In this document: in pieces, positions 9,182-18,200 of the stretch
Position numbering within the stretch: position 1 is the stretch's first letter
How the letters are laid out: each line of letters begins with the position of its first letter
Assembly (NCBI RefSeq): GCF_020089495.2
Contig: NZ_JAIRCA020000008.1
Coordinates: forward strand, 64,199 to 101,050
From: Streptococcus mitis subsp. hohhotensis
Lineage (GTDB): Bacteria; Bacillota; Bacilli; Lactobacillales; Streptococcaceae
Direction: 5' to 3'
DNA length: 36,852 nucleotides
Position numbers and translations under genes: made by a program
Notes under the pieces: model-generated
Told to the model about the DNA's origin: nothing
What the model saw: only the letters and a program-made list of their open reading frames with translations
Database searches by the model: none

Positions 9182-11197
9182 ATGAATCTACATCAATCCT
9201 TGCATGTCTTACCTGGTGTGGGACCAAAGTCAGCAGAAAAATACGCCAAACTAGGAATTGAAAATTTGCAAGATCTCTTGCTCTACTTTCCTTTCCGTTA
9301 TGAAGATTTCAAAACTAAGCAAGTATTGGAACTAGAGGACGGGGAGAAGGCAGTCCTATCTGGTCAAGTCGTGACTCCTGCCAGTGTTCAGTATTATGGT
9401 TTCAAGCGCAATCGCCTGCGCTTTAGTCTTAAGCAGGGAGAAGTTGTTTTTGCGGTGAATTTCTTTAACCAACCCTATCTAGCAGACAAGATAGAGTTGG
9501 GAGCAACCCTTGCTGTTTTTGGAAAATGGGATCGCGCCAAGGCTAGTTTGACTGGGATGAAGGTCCTGGCTCAGGTGGAAGATGACCTCCAACCTGTTTA
9601 TCGTCTGGCTCAGGGAATCAGTCAGGCCAGTCTGGTCAAAGTTATCAAGACAGCCTTTGATCAGGGACTGGACCTCTTGATTGAGGAAAATCTTCCCCAG
9701 TCCTTGCTGGACAAATACAAACTCATGTCCCGTTGTCAGGCCGTTCGTGCCATGCATTTTCCTAAGGATTTGGGAGAATACAAGCAGGCCCTTCGCCGTA
9801 TCAAGTTTGAGGAACTCTTTTATTTCCAAATGCAGTTGCAGACGCTCAAGACTGAAAATAGAGTTCAGGGAAGTGGTCTGGTTCTGAATTGGTCTAAGGA
9901 AAAAGTGACAGCAGTTAAAGAAAATCTACCTTTTTCCTTGACCCCAGCTCAAGAAAAGAGTTTGCAGGAAATTTTGACAGACATGAAGTCGGACAACCAC
10001 ATGAATCGTCTCTTGCAAGGGGACGTGGGGAGCGGAAAAACGGTAGTCGCTGGCTTGGCCATGTTTGCAGCAGTGACAGCTGGCTACCAGGCTGCCCTAA
10101 TGGTACCAACAGAAATCCTCGCAGAGCAACATTTTGAGAGTCTACAGAGTCTCTTCCCAGACTTGAAACTGGCTCTTTTGACAGGTTCCTTGAAAGCTGC
10201 AGAAAAGAGAGAAGTCTTGGAGACTATTGCCAAGGGTGAGGCTGATTTGATTATCGGAACTCACGCTCTGATTCAAGATGGGGTGGATTATGCTCGTCTG
10301 GGCTTGATTATCATCGATGAGCAGCACCGCTTTGGTGTGGGGCAAAGGCGTATTTTACGGGAAAAAGGAGACAATCCTGACGTTCTCATGATGACGGCGA
10401 CTCCCATACCACGAACCTTGGCCATCACAGCCTTTGGCGATATGGATGTTTCCATTATTGACCAGATGCCAGCAGGACGGAAGCCTATTGTGACTCGCTG
10501 GATCAAACATGAGCAACTACCTCAGGTCTTGACTTGGTTAAAGGGGGAAATTCAAAAAGGTTCTCAAGCCTATGTCATCTCTCCCTTGATTGAAGAATCA
10601 GAAGCTCTGGATTTGAAAAATGCCATTGCCTTATCAGAGGAGCTGACAGCTCATTTTGCAGGCAAGGCAGAAGTGGCTCTTTTACATGGTAAGATGAAGA
10701 GTGACGAAAAAGACCAGATTATGCAGGATTTCAAAGAGAGAAAAACGGATATTCTGGTTTCGACAACGGTTATCGAGGTCGGGGTTAACGTTCCAAATGC
10801 GACCGTCATGATTATCATGGATGCCGATCGGTTCGGTCTCAGCCAGCTTCACCAGCTCAGAGGTCGTGTTGGTCGGGGAGATAAGCAGTCCTATGCTGTT
10901 CTCGTTGCCAATCCCAAGACCGATTCCGGGAAAGACCGCATGCGCATCATGACAGAAACCACCAATGGATTTGTCCTTGCGGAGGAAGATTTGAAAATGC
11001 GTGGTTCAGGTGAGATTTTTGGAACCAGACAGTCAGGTCTTCCAGAGTTCCAAGTAGCTGATATTATCGAAGATTTTCCGATTTTAGAAGAAGCCAGAAA
11101 GGTTGCTAGCTACATTAGTTCGATAGAAGGCTGGCAAGAGGATCCAGAATGGCGCATGATTGCCCTTCATTTGGAGAAGAAAGAACATCTAGATTAA
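9182..11197 (+). CDS. recG: ATP-dependent DNA helicase RecG
   Basis: 671 residues. RecG remodels stalled replication forks and Holliday junctions. An N-terminal wedge/OB region (about residues 1-160, GVGPKSAEKYAKLGI at the start) is followed by a superfamily 2 helicase core with Walker A GDVGSGKT (280-287), DEQH box, MTATPIPRT, and the C-terminal motifs STTVIEVGVNVPNA and QLRGRVGRG. The start has a gaaaggag site. The last codons overlap the direct repeats that lead the next small gene. Confidence 0.97.
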   Translation: MNLHQSLHVLPGVGPKSAEKYAKLGIENLQDLLLYFPFRYEDFKTKQVLELEDGEKAVLSGQVVTPASVQYYGFKRNRLRFSLKQGEVVFAVNFFNQPYLADKIELGATLAVFGKWDRAKASLTGMKVLAQVEDDLQPVYRLAQGISQASLVKVIKTAFDQGLDLLIEENLPQSLLDKYKLMSRCQAVRAMHFPKDLGEYKQALRRIKFEELFYFQMQLQTLKTENRVQGSGLVLNWSKEKVTAVKENLPFSLTPAQEKSLQEILTDMKSDNHMNRLLQGDVGSGKTVVAGLAMFAAVTAGYQAALMVPTEILAEQHFESLQSLFPDLKLALLTGSLKAAEKREVLETIAKGEADLIIGTHALIQDGVDYARLGLIIIDEQHRFGVGQRRILREKGDNPDVLMMTATPIPRTLAITAFGDMDVSIIDQMPAGRKPIVTRWIKHEQLPQVLTWLKGEIQKGSQAYVISPLIEESEALDLKNAIALSEELTAHFAGKAEVALLHGKMKSDEKDQIMQDFKERKTDILVSTTVIEVGVNVPNATVMIIMDADRFGLSQLHQLRGRVGRGDKQSYAVLVANPKTDSGKDRMRIMTETTNGFVLAEEDLKMRGSGEIFGTRQSGLPEFQVADIIEDFPILEEARKVASYISSIEGWQEDPEWRMIALHLEKKEHLD

Positions 11198-11247
11198 GTT
11201 TTCTCTAAGGAAATCTTAAGCTAGCTTTCAGGTTTGCCCCTTATACT
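11193..11247 (+). promoter_or_regulatory. promoter with three 11-bp-phased hexamers
   Basis: Hexamers ATTAAG (11193-11198), TCTAAG (11204-11209) and CTTAAG (11215-11220) are spaced by exactly five bases, so they repeat every 11 bp. A -10 box TATACT lies at 11242-11247 with no recognisable -35. That layout fits activation by an OmpR/PhoB-type response regulator. The CiaR consensus (TTTAAG-N5-TTTAAG) is the closest streptococcal site I know, with one mismatch in each of the two right-hand hexamers. The assignment to CiaR is tentative. Confidence 0.45.
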
Positions 11248-11278
11248 AGAGTCATCAAAAAGAAACGAGGACTCTCAC

Positions 11279-11341
11279 ATGACAGTAACGATTAAAGTAA
11301 ATTACCAAACCACTTTCCAAAAGAAAGAAGCAAAAAAATAA
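11279..11341 (+). CDS. 20-residue peptide of unknown function
   Basis: ATG 11279 to TAA 11341 encodes 20 residues that begin MTVTIKVNYQTTF and end in a strongly basic KKEAKK tail. A gagg site lies at 11267-11270. The gene has its own promoter upstream and its own terminator 15 bp after the stop, so it is a complete transcription unit. It has no hydrophobic signal sequence, double-glycine leader or Cys, so it is not an obvious secreted pheromone or bacteriocin. It may be a small regulatory protein, or the transcript may act as an sRNA. Family not recognised. Confidence 0.45.
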   Translation: MTVTIKVNYQTTFQKKEAKK

Positions 11342-11355
11342 GATTGAACAGGAGA

Positions 11356-11381
11356 AAAAGGGCGGAAATGCTCTTTTTTTG
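11356..11381 (+). terminator. terminator of the small peptide gene
   Basis: aaaaagggc and gctcttttt form a 9-bp stem (one G-U) around ggaaat, continuing into a T run. Confidence 0.75.
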
Positions 11382-11391
11382 TTTCTAAAAG

Positions 11392-11603
11392 CACAATTTA
11401 TTGAATCTAAAATAGCACACTGCGGATTCTAAAAAATTTCTAGAGATTATAGTAGATTGAATCTGGAATAGTCCACCGAGTTTTCTAAAACATTGTTAGA
11501 AATTAGTTTGAATTCTGCAATCAACTTGTTCAGTTTTTATTTCATTTAACTATAATTTGACTTTCCTAATTTCTTTGTTCATATCTTATTTCAATACACT
11601 ATA
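11392..11603 (+). repeat. outer RUP element, split by a second RUP
   Basis: Bases 11392-11447 (with ttgaatctaaaatag and ttctaaaaaatttctag) and 11555-11603 (ending ttatttcaatacactata) match the left and right halves of the RUP at 11448-11554. Joined, they make about 105 bp, the RUP length. RUP is a non-coding element of S. pneumoniae thought to be moved by IS630-Spn1 transposase with TA target duplication. Confidence 0.65.
11448..11554 (+). repeat. RUP element (inner, complete)
   Basis: Exactly 107 bp from tatagtagattgaatctg to tttcatttaactata, including the typical centre ttctaaaacattgttagaaa. The ends are inverted TATAGT/ACTATA. It interrupts an older RUP at a TA-containing site. Confidence 0.8.
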
Positions 11604-11637
11604 TCTTACTATTTCAGAGCCCACATCTAGCATAACT

Positions 11638-11676
11638 AAAAAAACAGATTCTTCCATCTATTACGGAAAAATCTGT
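11638..11676 (-). terminator. terminator for the Rpn nuclease gene
   Basis: On the minus strand, acagatttttcc and ggaagaatctgt pair around a 9-base loop and are followed by a run of seven T. It lies beyond the duplicated gene fragment, so it was probably the original terminator. Confidence 0.7.
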
Positions 11677-11691
11677 CATTGATTTAATGAT

Positions 11692-11808
11692 TTACAAAAA
11701 CTCCAACCACGGTTTACGAACCTCGTCTTTGCTGGTTTCTCTGTATTTTTTGAGTTCCAAGAACGCCATCTTGACTAGGTGGTTTTCTTGTCCATTATTT
11801 GTGATTGT
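11692..11808 (-). pseudogene. duplicated fragment of the Rpn nuclease gene
   Basis: Reading the minus strand from 11808 gives TITNNGQENHLVKMAFLELK and then RKPWLEFL before a TAA at 11694-11692. It matches residues in the middle of the adjacent Rpn protein (TITNNGQEHHLVKMAFLELR ... RKPWLEFF) with a few differences. The fragment starts one base after the stop codon of the intact gene. It has no start or ribosome site and is a decayed partial copy, probably from unequal recombination between Rpn paralogues. Confidence 0.8.
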
Positions 11809-11809
11809 C

Positions 11810-12751
11810 TTAATCTTTCAATAACGCCTCAAACTCAGCGACAGTCATATCCAATTGATCACTTGCAAATTCGGAAGTTAAAACATGTTGGCGTACCATA
11901 TCCAGAAATGCAAAAAGTTTCCCTTCTTCCCTTCCTTCAACTTTCCCACGCTCCAGTCCCTGTTCAATACCACGTTCCAATCCCTGTTCAATCCCTTCCG
12001 CCCTAGCAGTCTCCAAGGCATAATCCTGAGCCAATAACGCTTGTTCTTCGCGCATACGTAGTTGACTAAACATTTTCCTGTCCTCCTCGGACCAGCTCTT
12101 GTAGTCCAGCAGTTGGTCTGCCTGGCTGATGGCTCGCTCGGGTTGCTGGGTAAAGGGTTTATTCCCGAAAAACTCCAACCACGGTTTGCGAATGCTATCC
12201 TTGCTGGTTTCTCTGTATTTTCTTAATTCCAAGAACGCCATCTTGACTAGATGATGTTCTTGTCCATTGTTTGTAATTGTTAAAGCCTCACCTGTCGTGT
12301 CCTCGCGCATACTAAAGCTATGGAAAGCCAAGTCATCTTGGAAATAATTGCTATCTACGATAGCAATAGCATAAACGGGTGCAATATGTTTGTAACTCTG
12401 GTGTGTATCACCTTCACGCTGACGAATTTTTTCGAGGTTTTGATTGACCTGACTGCACAAGTAAGCCCACAGGCGATTGATGAAAAAATTCTGATGATGA
12501 ACTTGAATTTCAATAATTACTTGCGTACCATTATCCAACTCCGCCAAGACGTCTATACTAGTGTAAAAATCCTGAGCCGAGTAGGGCAGGGAAGGTAAGA
12601 CATGAATATTGCTCCCCTCCAAAATGGTCACATTTTTGGCTGGCAAGTCCAGCATATCGCGAATAAATTGACAAGTGATTTCTGGATTGCTAAAGATTTT
12701 CTTAGCAACCAAATCGTTGGTCGGGCTGATGCCCGGATGTCTGAGAATCAT
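11810..12751 (-). CDS. Rpn/PD-(D/E)XK nuclease family protein
   Basis: 313 residues. N-terminal PDDEXK-type region with SPTNDLVAKKIFSNP (start), the acidic D in YTSIDVLAELDNG, and IEIQVHHQNFF (the E-x-Q catalytic element), typical of the Rpn/YhgA family of recombination-promoting nucleases often annotated as transposases. The C-terminus carries the family's low-complexity tail, twice GIEQGLER and then GKVEGREEGK, probably a coiled coil. ATG 12751 has a ggaggg site five bases upstream and TATAAT further upstream (minus-strand, 12772-12767). A partial duplicate sits directly behind the stop. Likely a mobile or fast-evolving accessory gene. Confidence 0.85.
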   Translation of the reverse strand: MILRHPGISPTNDLVAKKIFSNPEITCQFIRDMLDLPAKNVTILEGSNIHVLPSLPYSAQDFYTSIDVLAELDNGTQVIIEIQVHHQNFFINRLWAYLCSQVNQNLEKIRQREGDTHQSYKHIAPVYAIAIVDSNYFQDDLAFHSFSMREDTTGEALTITNNGQEHHLVKMAFLELRKYRETSKDSIRKPWLEFFGNKPFTQQPERAISQADQLLDYKSWSEEDRKMFSQLRMREEQALLAQDYALETARAEGIEQGLERGIEQGLERGKVEGREEGKLFAFLDMVRQHVLTSEFASDQLDMTVAEFEALLKD

Positions 12752-12867
12752 CCATTCCCTCCTTCTATTATACCATATTTTAAAATCTAATTTTGCTAGA
12801 TTCGATGGTTCTATCTATTTATTCGGAAAAAAGAGGATAAATGAAATAGTAAATAAAAAATAAGAAC

Positions 12868-12910
12868 AGCGGATAAGCAATAAATTTTAAGATTATCTGT
12901 CTTCTCCGCT
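12868..12910 (-). terminator. possible terminator at the end of the GNAT pseudogene
   Basis: Inverted arms agcgga (12868-12873) and tccgct (12905-12910), and the overlapping pair ggataagc/gcttatct, flank the last codons; a T-rich run follows on the minus strand. The loop is long, so the assignment is weak. Confidence 0.35.
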
Positions 12911-13444
12911 TATCTGATAATAAATAAGGTCCGCAAAATAACCTTTTCTCTCTACACCATTAGTAATAGTCTTTAGATAGGACATTCCAGCCTTCTCCAT
13001 GACACGACTTGAAGCTGGATTGAGACTAGAATATCGTGCTCTAACATTTTGAAAACCTGCTTGAGTAAAACAAAAGTCCAAGACAGCTTTCAAAGCCTCC
13101 GTCATTATACCATTTCCCCAGTAAACCTTTCCTAGCACATAGCCAATTTCACAACTTGAATCATCCTCATCTATCTTAACGATACTGATATCTCCTATCA
13201 CTTGCTCTGGGTTTTCTTTGAGGTAAATGGCCCATTTGTAATAGTTGGGATTGGCATAGGAAGCAACCCAATTACGAATCGAGTTTCGAGTGACCTCAAC
13301 ATCAGGATGGGGATTCCAAGTAACATAGGTCAGATTCTCAGCAGACGAAGCTCAATTTTGAAACATGGCTTCCGCATCACTCTCCACAAATCTTCTCAAG
13401 ATTAAACGGTTTGTCTGTAATATTTGCGTACCTATTGCTTTCAT
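12893..13444 (-). pseudogene. GNAT acetyltransferase with a nonsense mutation
   Basis: From ATG 13444 the frame reads MKAIGTQILQTNRLILRRF through AEAMFQN, then TGA at 13354-13352 (codon 31), then continues unbroken as ASSAENLTYVTWNPHPDVE to a stop at 12893. The whole would be 183 residues of a RimJ/RimL-like GNAT N-acetyltransferase; EIGYVLGKVYWGNGIMTEAL is the acetyl-CoA-binding region. The stop probably replaces a Trp codon (TGG to TGA), since a Trp is common at this place in the family. The remaining frame can start at GTG 13201 (102 residues) but lacks the N-terminal strands. The start has a gagg site. Confidence 0.8.
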
Positions 13445-13496
13445 GATGTTACCTCGCTTTCTGATGTGTGATTCTCTATTCAATCTCCATTGAAAC

Positions 13497-13601
13497 TATA
13501 GTATATCGAGATAAGCTGTAGACAAATCAACTGGGGCATTCACATTAATTTCTAAAAATACTTTAGAAGTTAATTGGTACTATTCTAGATTCAATTTATT
13601 A
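13497..13601 (-). repeat. diverged RUP element
   Basis: About 105 bp from tatagtatatcgagataag to attctagattcaatttatta. It aligns with the reverse complement of the RUP at 11448-11554, including aatttctaaaaatactttagaa in the centre, but is more diverged. It fills the gap between the GNAT pseudogene and the esterase gene. Confidence 0.55.
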
Positions 13602-13694
13602 GACTTTCAGTCAGTAGGTTTGAAGAAAAAAATCTAAATTTATTTTCTATTTACCCTTCTTTCTTGCATTGCTTTCTTAGATATGCTACAGTGG

Positions 13695-13708
13695 CGGTAG
13701 CGGTTACA
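13695..13708 (+). promoter_or_regulatory. cre-like site before the esterase gene
   Basis: cggtagcggttaca matches the CcpA consensus TGWAANCGNTNWCA at 11 of 14 positions, 18 bp before the start codon. It suggests carbon catabolite repression. Confidence 0.4.
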
Positions 13709-13726
13709 AAATAAAAGGAGTATGCT

Positions 13727-14707
13727 ATGAAAAATCCAGCTTTGTTAGAAGAAATCAAGACTTATAAAGGCAGGGATGAGGTTCCAGAAGACTTTGATGC
13801 TTTCTGGGATGAGGAGGTGAAAAAAGTTTCAACTCTTCCAGCCTACCACTTGGAGGAAAGAGATTTCCACATTCCTCAAGTCAAGTGCTATGAGTTAACA
13901 TTTGAAGGAAGCAAGGAAGGCAAGGTCTATGCACGCGTCGTTCTTCCAAAGAGTGAGGAGAAGGTTCCGCTAATCTTCCATTTCCATGGTTATATGGGAC
14001 GTGGCTGGGACTGGGCCGACATGTTGGCTTTCACCGTAGCTGGTTATGGTGTTGTTTCCATGGATGTTCGAGGCCAGTCGGGCTATTCACAAGACGGTTT
14101 GCGTTCTCCTCTAGGAAATACGGTTAAGGGGCATATTATCCGTGGTGCTGTGGAAGGTCGGGATCATCTCTTTTATAAGGATGTTTATCTGGATATTTAC
14201 CAGTTAGTCGAAATTGTTGCTAGTCTGCCTCAGGTGGATGAGAAGCGTCTTTCTAGCTATGGTGCCTCACAAGGAGGAGCTCTAGCCTTGGTTGCGGCAG
14301 CGCTCAATCCTCGGATTGAGAAAACAGTTGCCATCTATCCTTTCTTGTCTGATTTCAGACGAGTGCTTGAGATTGGTAATACTAGCGAGGCTTACGACGA
14401 ACTTTTCCGTTATTTCAAGTTTCACGATCCCTTCCATGAAACTGAGGAGGAAATCATGGCGACCCTTGCCTATATAGATGTGAAAAATCTCGCTCATCGT
14501 ATCAAGGGTGAAGTTAAGATGATTACGGGCTTGGACGACGATGTTTGCTATCCTATTACCCAGTTTGCGATTTACAACCGCCTGACTTGCGATAAGGCCT
14601 ATCGTATCATGCCTGAGTATGCCCACGAAGCCATGAATGTATTTGTCAATGACCAAGTCTACAATTGGCTCTGTGGTAGTGAGATTCCTTTTAAATATGT
14701 GAAGTAA
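13727..14707 (+). CDS. acetylxylan esterase / cephalosporin-C deacetylase family (CE7)
   Basis: 326 residues, alpha/beta hydrolase of carbohydrate esterase family 7, which removes acetyl groups from acetylated sugars and short oligosaccharides in the cytoplasm. The nucleophile elbow is SYGASQGG, the oxyanion region is the family motif RGQSG in VSMDVRGQSGYSQDG, and the catalytic Asp and His are in GLDDDVCYP and EYAHEAMNV. Length is normal. The ribosome site is aaaggag. A terminator follows directly. Its place beside the sialic acid locus suggests removal of O-acetyl groups from host sugars; that is inference, as the family has broad specificity. Confidence 0.9.
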   Translation: MKNPALLEEIKTYKGRDEVPEDFDAFWDEEVKKVSTLPAYHLEERDFHIPQVKCYELTFEGSKEGKVYARVVLPKSEEKVPLIFHFHGYMGRGWDWADMLAFTVAGYGVVSMDVRGQSGYSQDGLRSPLGNTVKGHIIRGAVEGRDHLFYKDVYLDIYQLVEIVASLPQVDEKRLSSYGASQGGALALVAAALNPRIEKTVAIYPFLSDFRRVLEIGNTSEAYDELFRYFKFHDPFHETEEEIMATLAYIDVKNLAHRIKGEVKMITGLDDDVCYPITQFAIYNRLTCDKAYRIMPEYAHEAMNVFVNDQVYNWLCGSEIPFKYVK

Positions 14708-14713
14708 TGAATG

Positions 14714-14737
14714 AGAGAGCTCGGTAGCTCTCTTTTT
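14714..14737 (+). terminator. terminator after the esterase gene
   Basis: agagagct / agctctct, 8-bp perfect stem with a cggt loop, then TTTTT. Confidence 0.9.
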
Positions 14738-14787
14738 GTATACAGTCTAGTCAGCAAATATTCTAGTTCATATATACTTTGAAATTC

Positions 14788-14900
14788 ATACTCTTCGAAA
14801 ATCTCTTCAAACCACGGCAACTTTATCTGCAAGCTCAAAATAGTGTCTTGAGCAGCCTGTGGCTAGCTTCCTAGTTTGCTTTTTGATTTTCATTGAGTAT
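14788..14900 (-). repeat. BOX element
   Basis: 113 bp bounded by ATACTC and GAGTAT. On the minus strand it begins with boxA (atactcaatgaaaatcaaaa, then gcaaactaggaagctagcca), contains a short boxB-like pair tgctcaagacactattttgagc, and ends with the boxC piece gtggtttgaagagattttcg. It lies in the 511-bp gap between the esterase and the protease gene, upstream of the protease promoter. Confidence 0.85.
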
Positions 14901-14972
14901 GAGTTTTTTTCTTGACCTTGGTGTAAAACAATTCATTTTGCTATCTAGTTTGGTATAAGTTCTTTCAAGACA

Positions 14973-15002
14973 TTGAAAATCACCTGTGAAATGTGTTATA
15001 AT
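14973..15002 (+). promoter_or_regulatory. promoter of the surface protease gene
   Basis: TTGAAA (14973-14978), 18-bp spacer, TATAAT (14997-15002) with TGT before it (extended -10). The predicted transcript has a leader of about 210 bases, with a perfect inverted repeat TTAACTT/AAGTTAA (15189-15205) ending two bases before the gtgagg ribosome site. Confidence 0.7.
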
Positions 15003-15218
15003 TTATAAGAAAATATGCAGTTTGGCTACAAATGAATGTATATATAAGTTTATGTATAACTTAGTTTTTCTGATTAGGATAATATCTTATAAAATGATAT
15101 GCCTGGAGATACAGTACTATAAGTAGCGTTTGTAGAGGAACAAAATAATCTATAGCTATTTTTATTTTTTAGAATATACTTGGATAAATTAACTTTGAAA
15201 GTTAAAGTGAGGTAATAT

Positions 15219-18200
15219 ATGTTTGTATGTTTAAAGGGTTTAGGGAAATTTCGTAAATCCAAAGCTTATGGTTTGGTTGGTTGTTTGACACTATCAGCGG
15301 TGATTGGCTTAGCTGCACCAGAGTTACCAGTTATTGGTGGTGGGGTTGTTTCTGCTGATGTCATTCAAGGCGGTAGCGATATTCACGATGTGGATGTTCA
15401 TAGTAAATCTGCAGAAGGTGTTGCTATGACTTATACCACTTATGACAGTGGAACGAGTGGAAAACAAACCGCATCAGGTAGCGGTGTCTTTGTAGCGCCG
15501 AATGTGATGGTAACAGTAGCTCATAACTACTATGATAAAAACCAAGAGGATAAGTCTGCGGTCTTGCGTGGTGGGGAGTCTGCTCGTAGTTATGTTGTAA
15601 TGAACTCGGAAAAGGAGAAAAGCAATAAAGTACCTACTTCAGGGGTATCAGAAGCTCTTGAAAAAGACTCTATTCACTTGTATAACGGCAAAGACTTTGG
15701 TAAAGACTATAGCAATGACTTAGCAGTAGTGGTAACTAAAAAGCCTGTAGAAGCTATGACAGGTGGTGAGGACTCTCCAAGAGAGTTGAGTCATAAAGAG
15801 GTTTCTACTGGTGATAAAATCACTATGGTCGGATATCCCAATGATTTTTCTACTCCAAATTTAAGTAAAGAAAATAAAGCTCGATTGAAAGACGGTAAGG
15901 CTTATTCAGTCTCAACAACTGTGAGCAGTATCAATAAAGAGAGTGGTGCAGTCACTTATCATTCCTCAGCTTTAGGAGGTTTTTCAGGTGCTCCTTTGTT
16001 TAATGATAAGGGAGAGGTAGTCGGTATCCACCAGCACGGAACAAATACTTCAAACGCTCCTGAGAGTGAGCGTATTGGCGGTGGTACTATCTTTACGGAC
16101 AAGCACAGAGCTTGGATTCAGTCAATGATTGATAAATATGGTATAAAGGGTTGGTATATAGATGGTGCAAACCGTTACTACTATGATGAAAATCATATAG
16201 CTTTAAAAGATGTAGAGTCTGAGATTGACGGTGCTTTGTATAGTTTTGATGAAAAAGGTCGAGCTACTTTAGTAAAAGGTGAAGAAAAAGGTCGTGTTTT
16301 ACTTCGAGTGGAAGATACTAAAGGAACTCGTTTGATTTCAGATAAGGTTGTTCAGGAAGGTCCTGTCGGAAGTGGCTTGAATTTTCATTTAAGACAAAAT
16401 CCAGACTTCAAACAGTTAATAGCAACTTCCCCAACAGCTAAAGTGGTATCCTATAACGGAGTGCCAATTAACAAACTAGCAAGTGATACTACTTGGTCTG
16501 ATGACTATGTCAGTAAGTTAGCTTTAGGAGATACAATTATAAGAGCGGTAGTAGATTCGGTAACTCCTCCATCAACGTCTTCTTCGGATTTTGCAAGAAC
16601 TGAAGTTGGTAAAGTAGATTTGAGTGGTAAATCGAATTTACCTGTACCTAGTAAAGAGGTGTTACAAGCTCCGAATAGCTCAGAAAATTTCTATGCTACA
16701 ACGCACATTCAAACGCCAGATGGGTCGGGGTCAGGTACTTTAATTGCACCAAATTTGGTGTTAACAGTCGCTCATAATTTCTTAACAGTTAAAGGTTCTG
16801 AGGTAGTTACTAAATCTGGTCGTACCAATACAGTGTATAAAGCAACTTTACCGAATGGGTTGTCTGTGAATTTTTCAGATGATGATATTGTTTATTGGAA
16901 TAAGAAAGACTCTGTATTTGGCTTTAAAAATGACTTAGCTTTGGTTCGGTTAAAAGAAGCAGTAAAAGGAGTAACTCCTGTAGAGGTTGTAAAACAATCT
17001 TCGAAAGTTGCAGAGGGGGATTCAGTTTCGGTCTATGGTTTTCCAGATAACAAGCTAAGTCCAGTTTTAGATAGCAAAGTAGTAGGAACTACAGACTTCG
17101 GTTCTGGAATAGAGGGAATTAGCTATGGAGGTACGAAACCTGGAGCGTCTGGTGGTGGTCTTTATAATGATAAAGGTGCTTTAATTGGAGTTCACCAAAA
17201 TGGTGTTGTAGGAAGCCGCAGTGGTGGTTTAGTCTTATCAAAAGAGCAGCTGGATTGGGTTCGTTCTTATATTGAGGGTCAACCAAAAGATCCTGTCTAT
17301 GTGGAAGATAAAGAAGTGGAACCTTCTAAGAAGGATTCGGATAAGGATTTAGCTGGGAAATTAGATCCAAAAAAAGATAGCGGAAAAGAAGATTCTGGTA
17401 TTTCAGGTACATCTGGTGACTTTGCAGCTCCTACAGTCGCTAAGCCAGAGTTTACAGGCGGAGTTAACGGAGGCGACTCACTTGTTACAGAAGTTCCAGA
17501 GTATAGCGGTGTTCTCTCCACATTAGGCGATTCTCCAGCTCCTACAGTCGCTAAGCCAGAGTTTAAAGGTGGCGTGAATGGAGGCGAATCCCTCGTTACA
17601 GAAGTTCCAGAGTACAGAGGCTTCCTATCCACATTAGGCGATTCTCCAGCTCCTACAGTCGCTAAGCCAGAGTTTAAAGGCGGCGTGAATGGAGGCGACT
17701 CACTTGTTACAGAAGTTCCAGAGTATAGTGGTGTTCTCTCCACATTAGGTAATTCTCCAGCTCCTACAGTCGCTAAGCCAGAGTTTACAGGTGGCGTGAA
17801 TGGAGGCGACTCACTTGTTACAGAAGTTCCAGAGTATAGCGGTGTTATATCCACATTAGGCGATTCTCCAGCTCCTACAGTCTCTAAGCCAGAGTTTACA
17901 GGTGGCGTGAATGGGGGCGACTCACTTGTTACAGAAGTTCCAGAATATAGTGGTGTTCTATCCACATTAGGTAATTCTCCAGCTCCTACAGTAGCTAAGC
18001 CAGAGTATATGGGTGATACATTATCAAGCTCAGGAGAAGAATCGACTCCAACAGTTGAACAGCATGACTTTACAGGCGGAGTTAACGGAGGCGACTCACT
18101 GGTTACAGAAGTTCCAGAGTATAGCGGCGTTCTGTCCACATTAGGAGATTTTCCAGCTCCTACAGTAGCTAAGCCAGAGTTTAAAGGTGGCGTGAATGGA

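Noticed and set aside
12320..12598. 92-codon plus-strand frame in the Rpn gene
   Set aside because: It is antisense to a coherent 313-residue nuclease-family protein and has no ribosome site.
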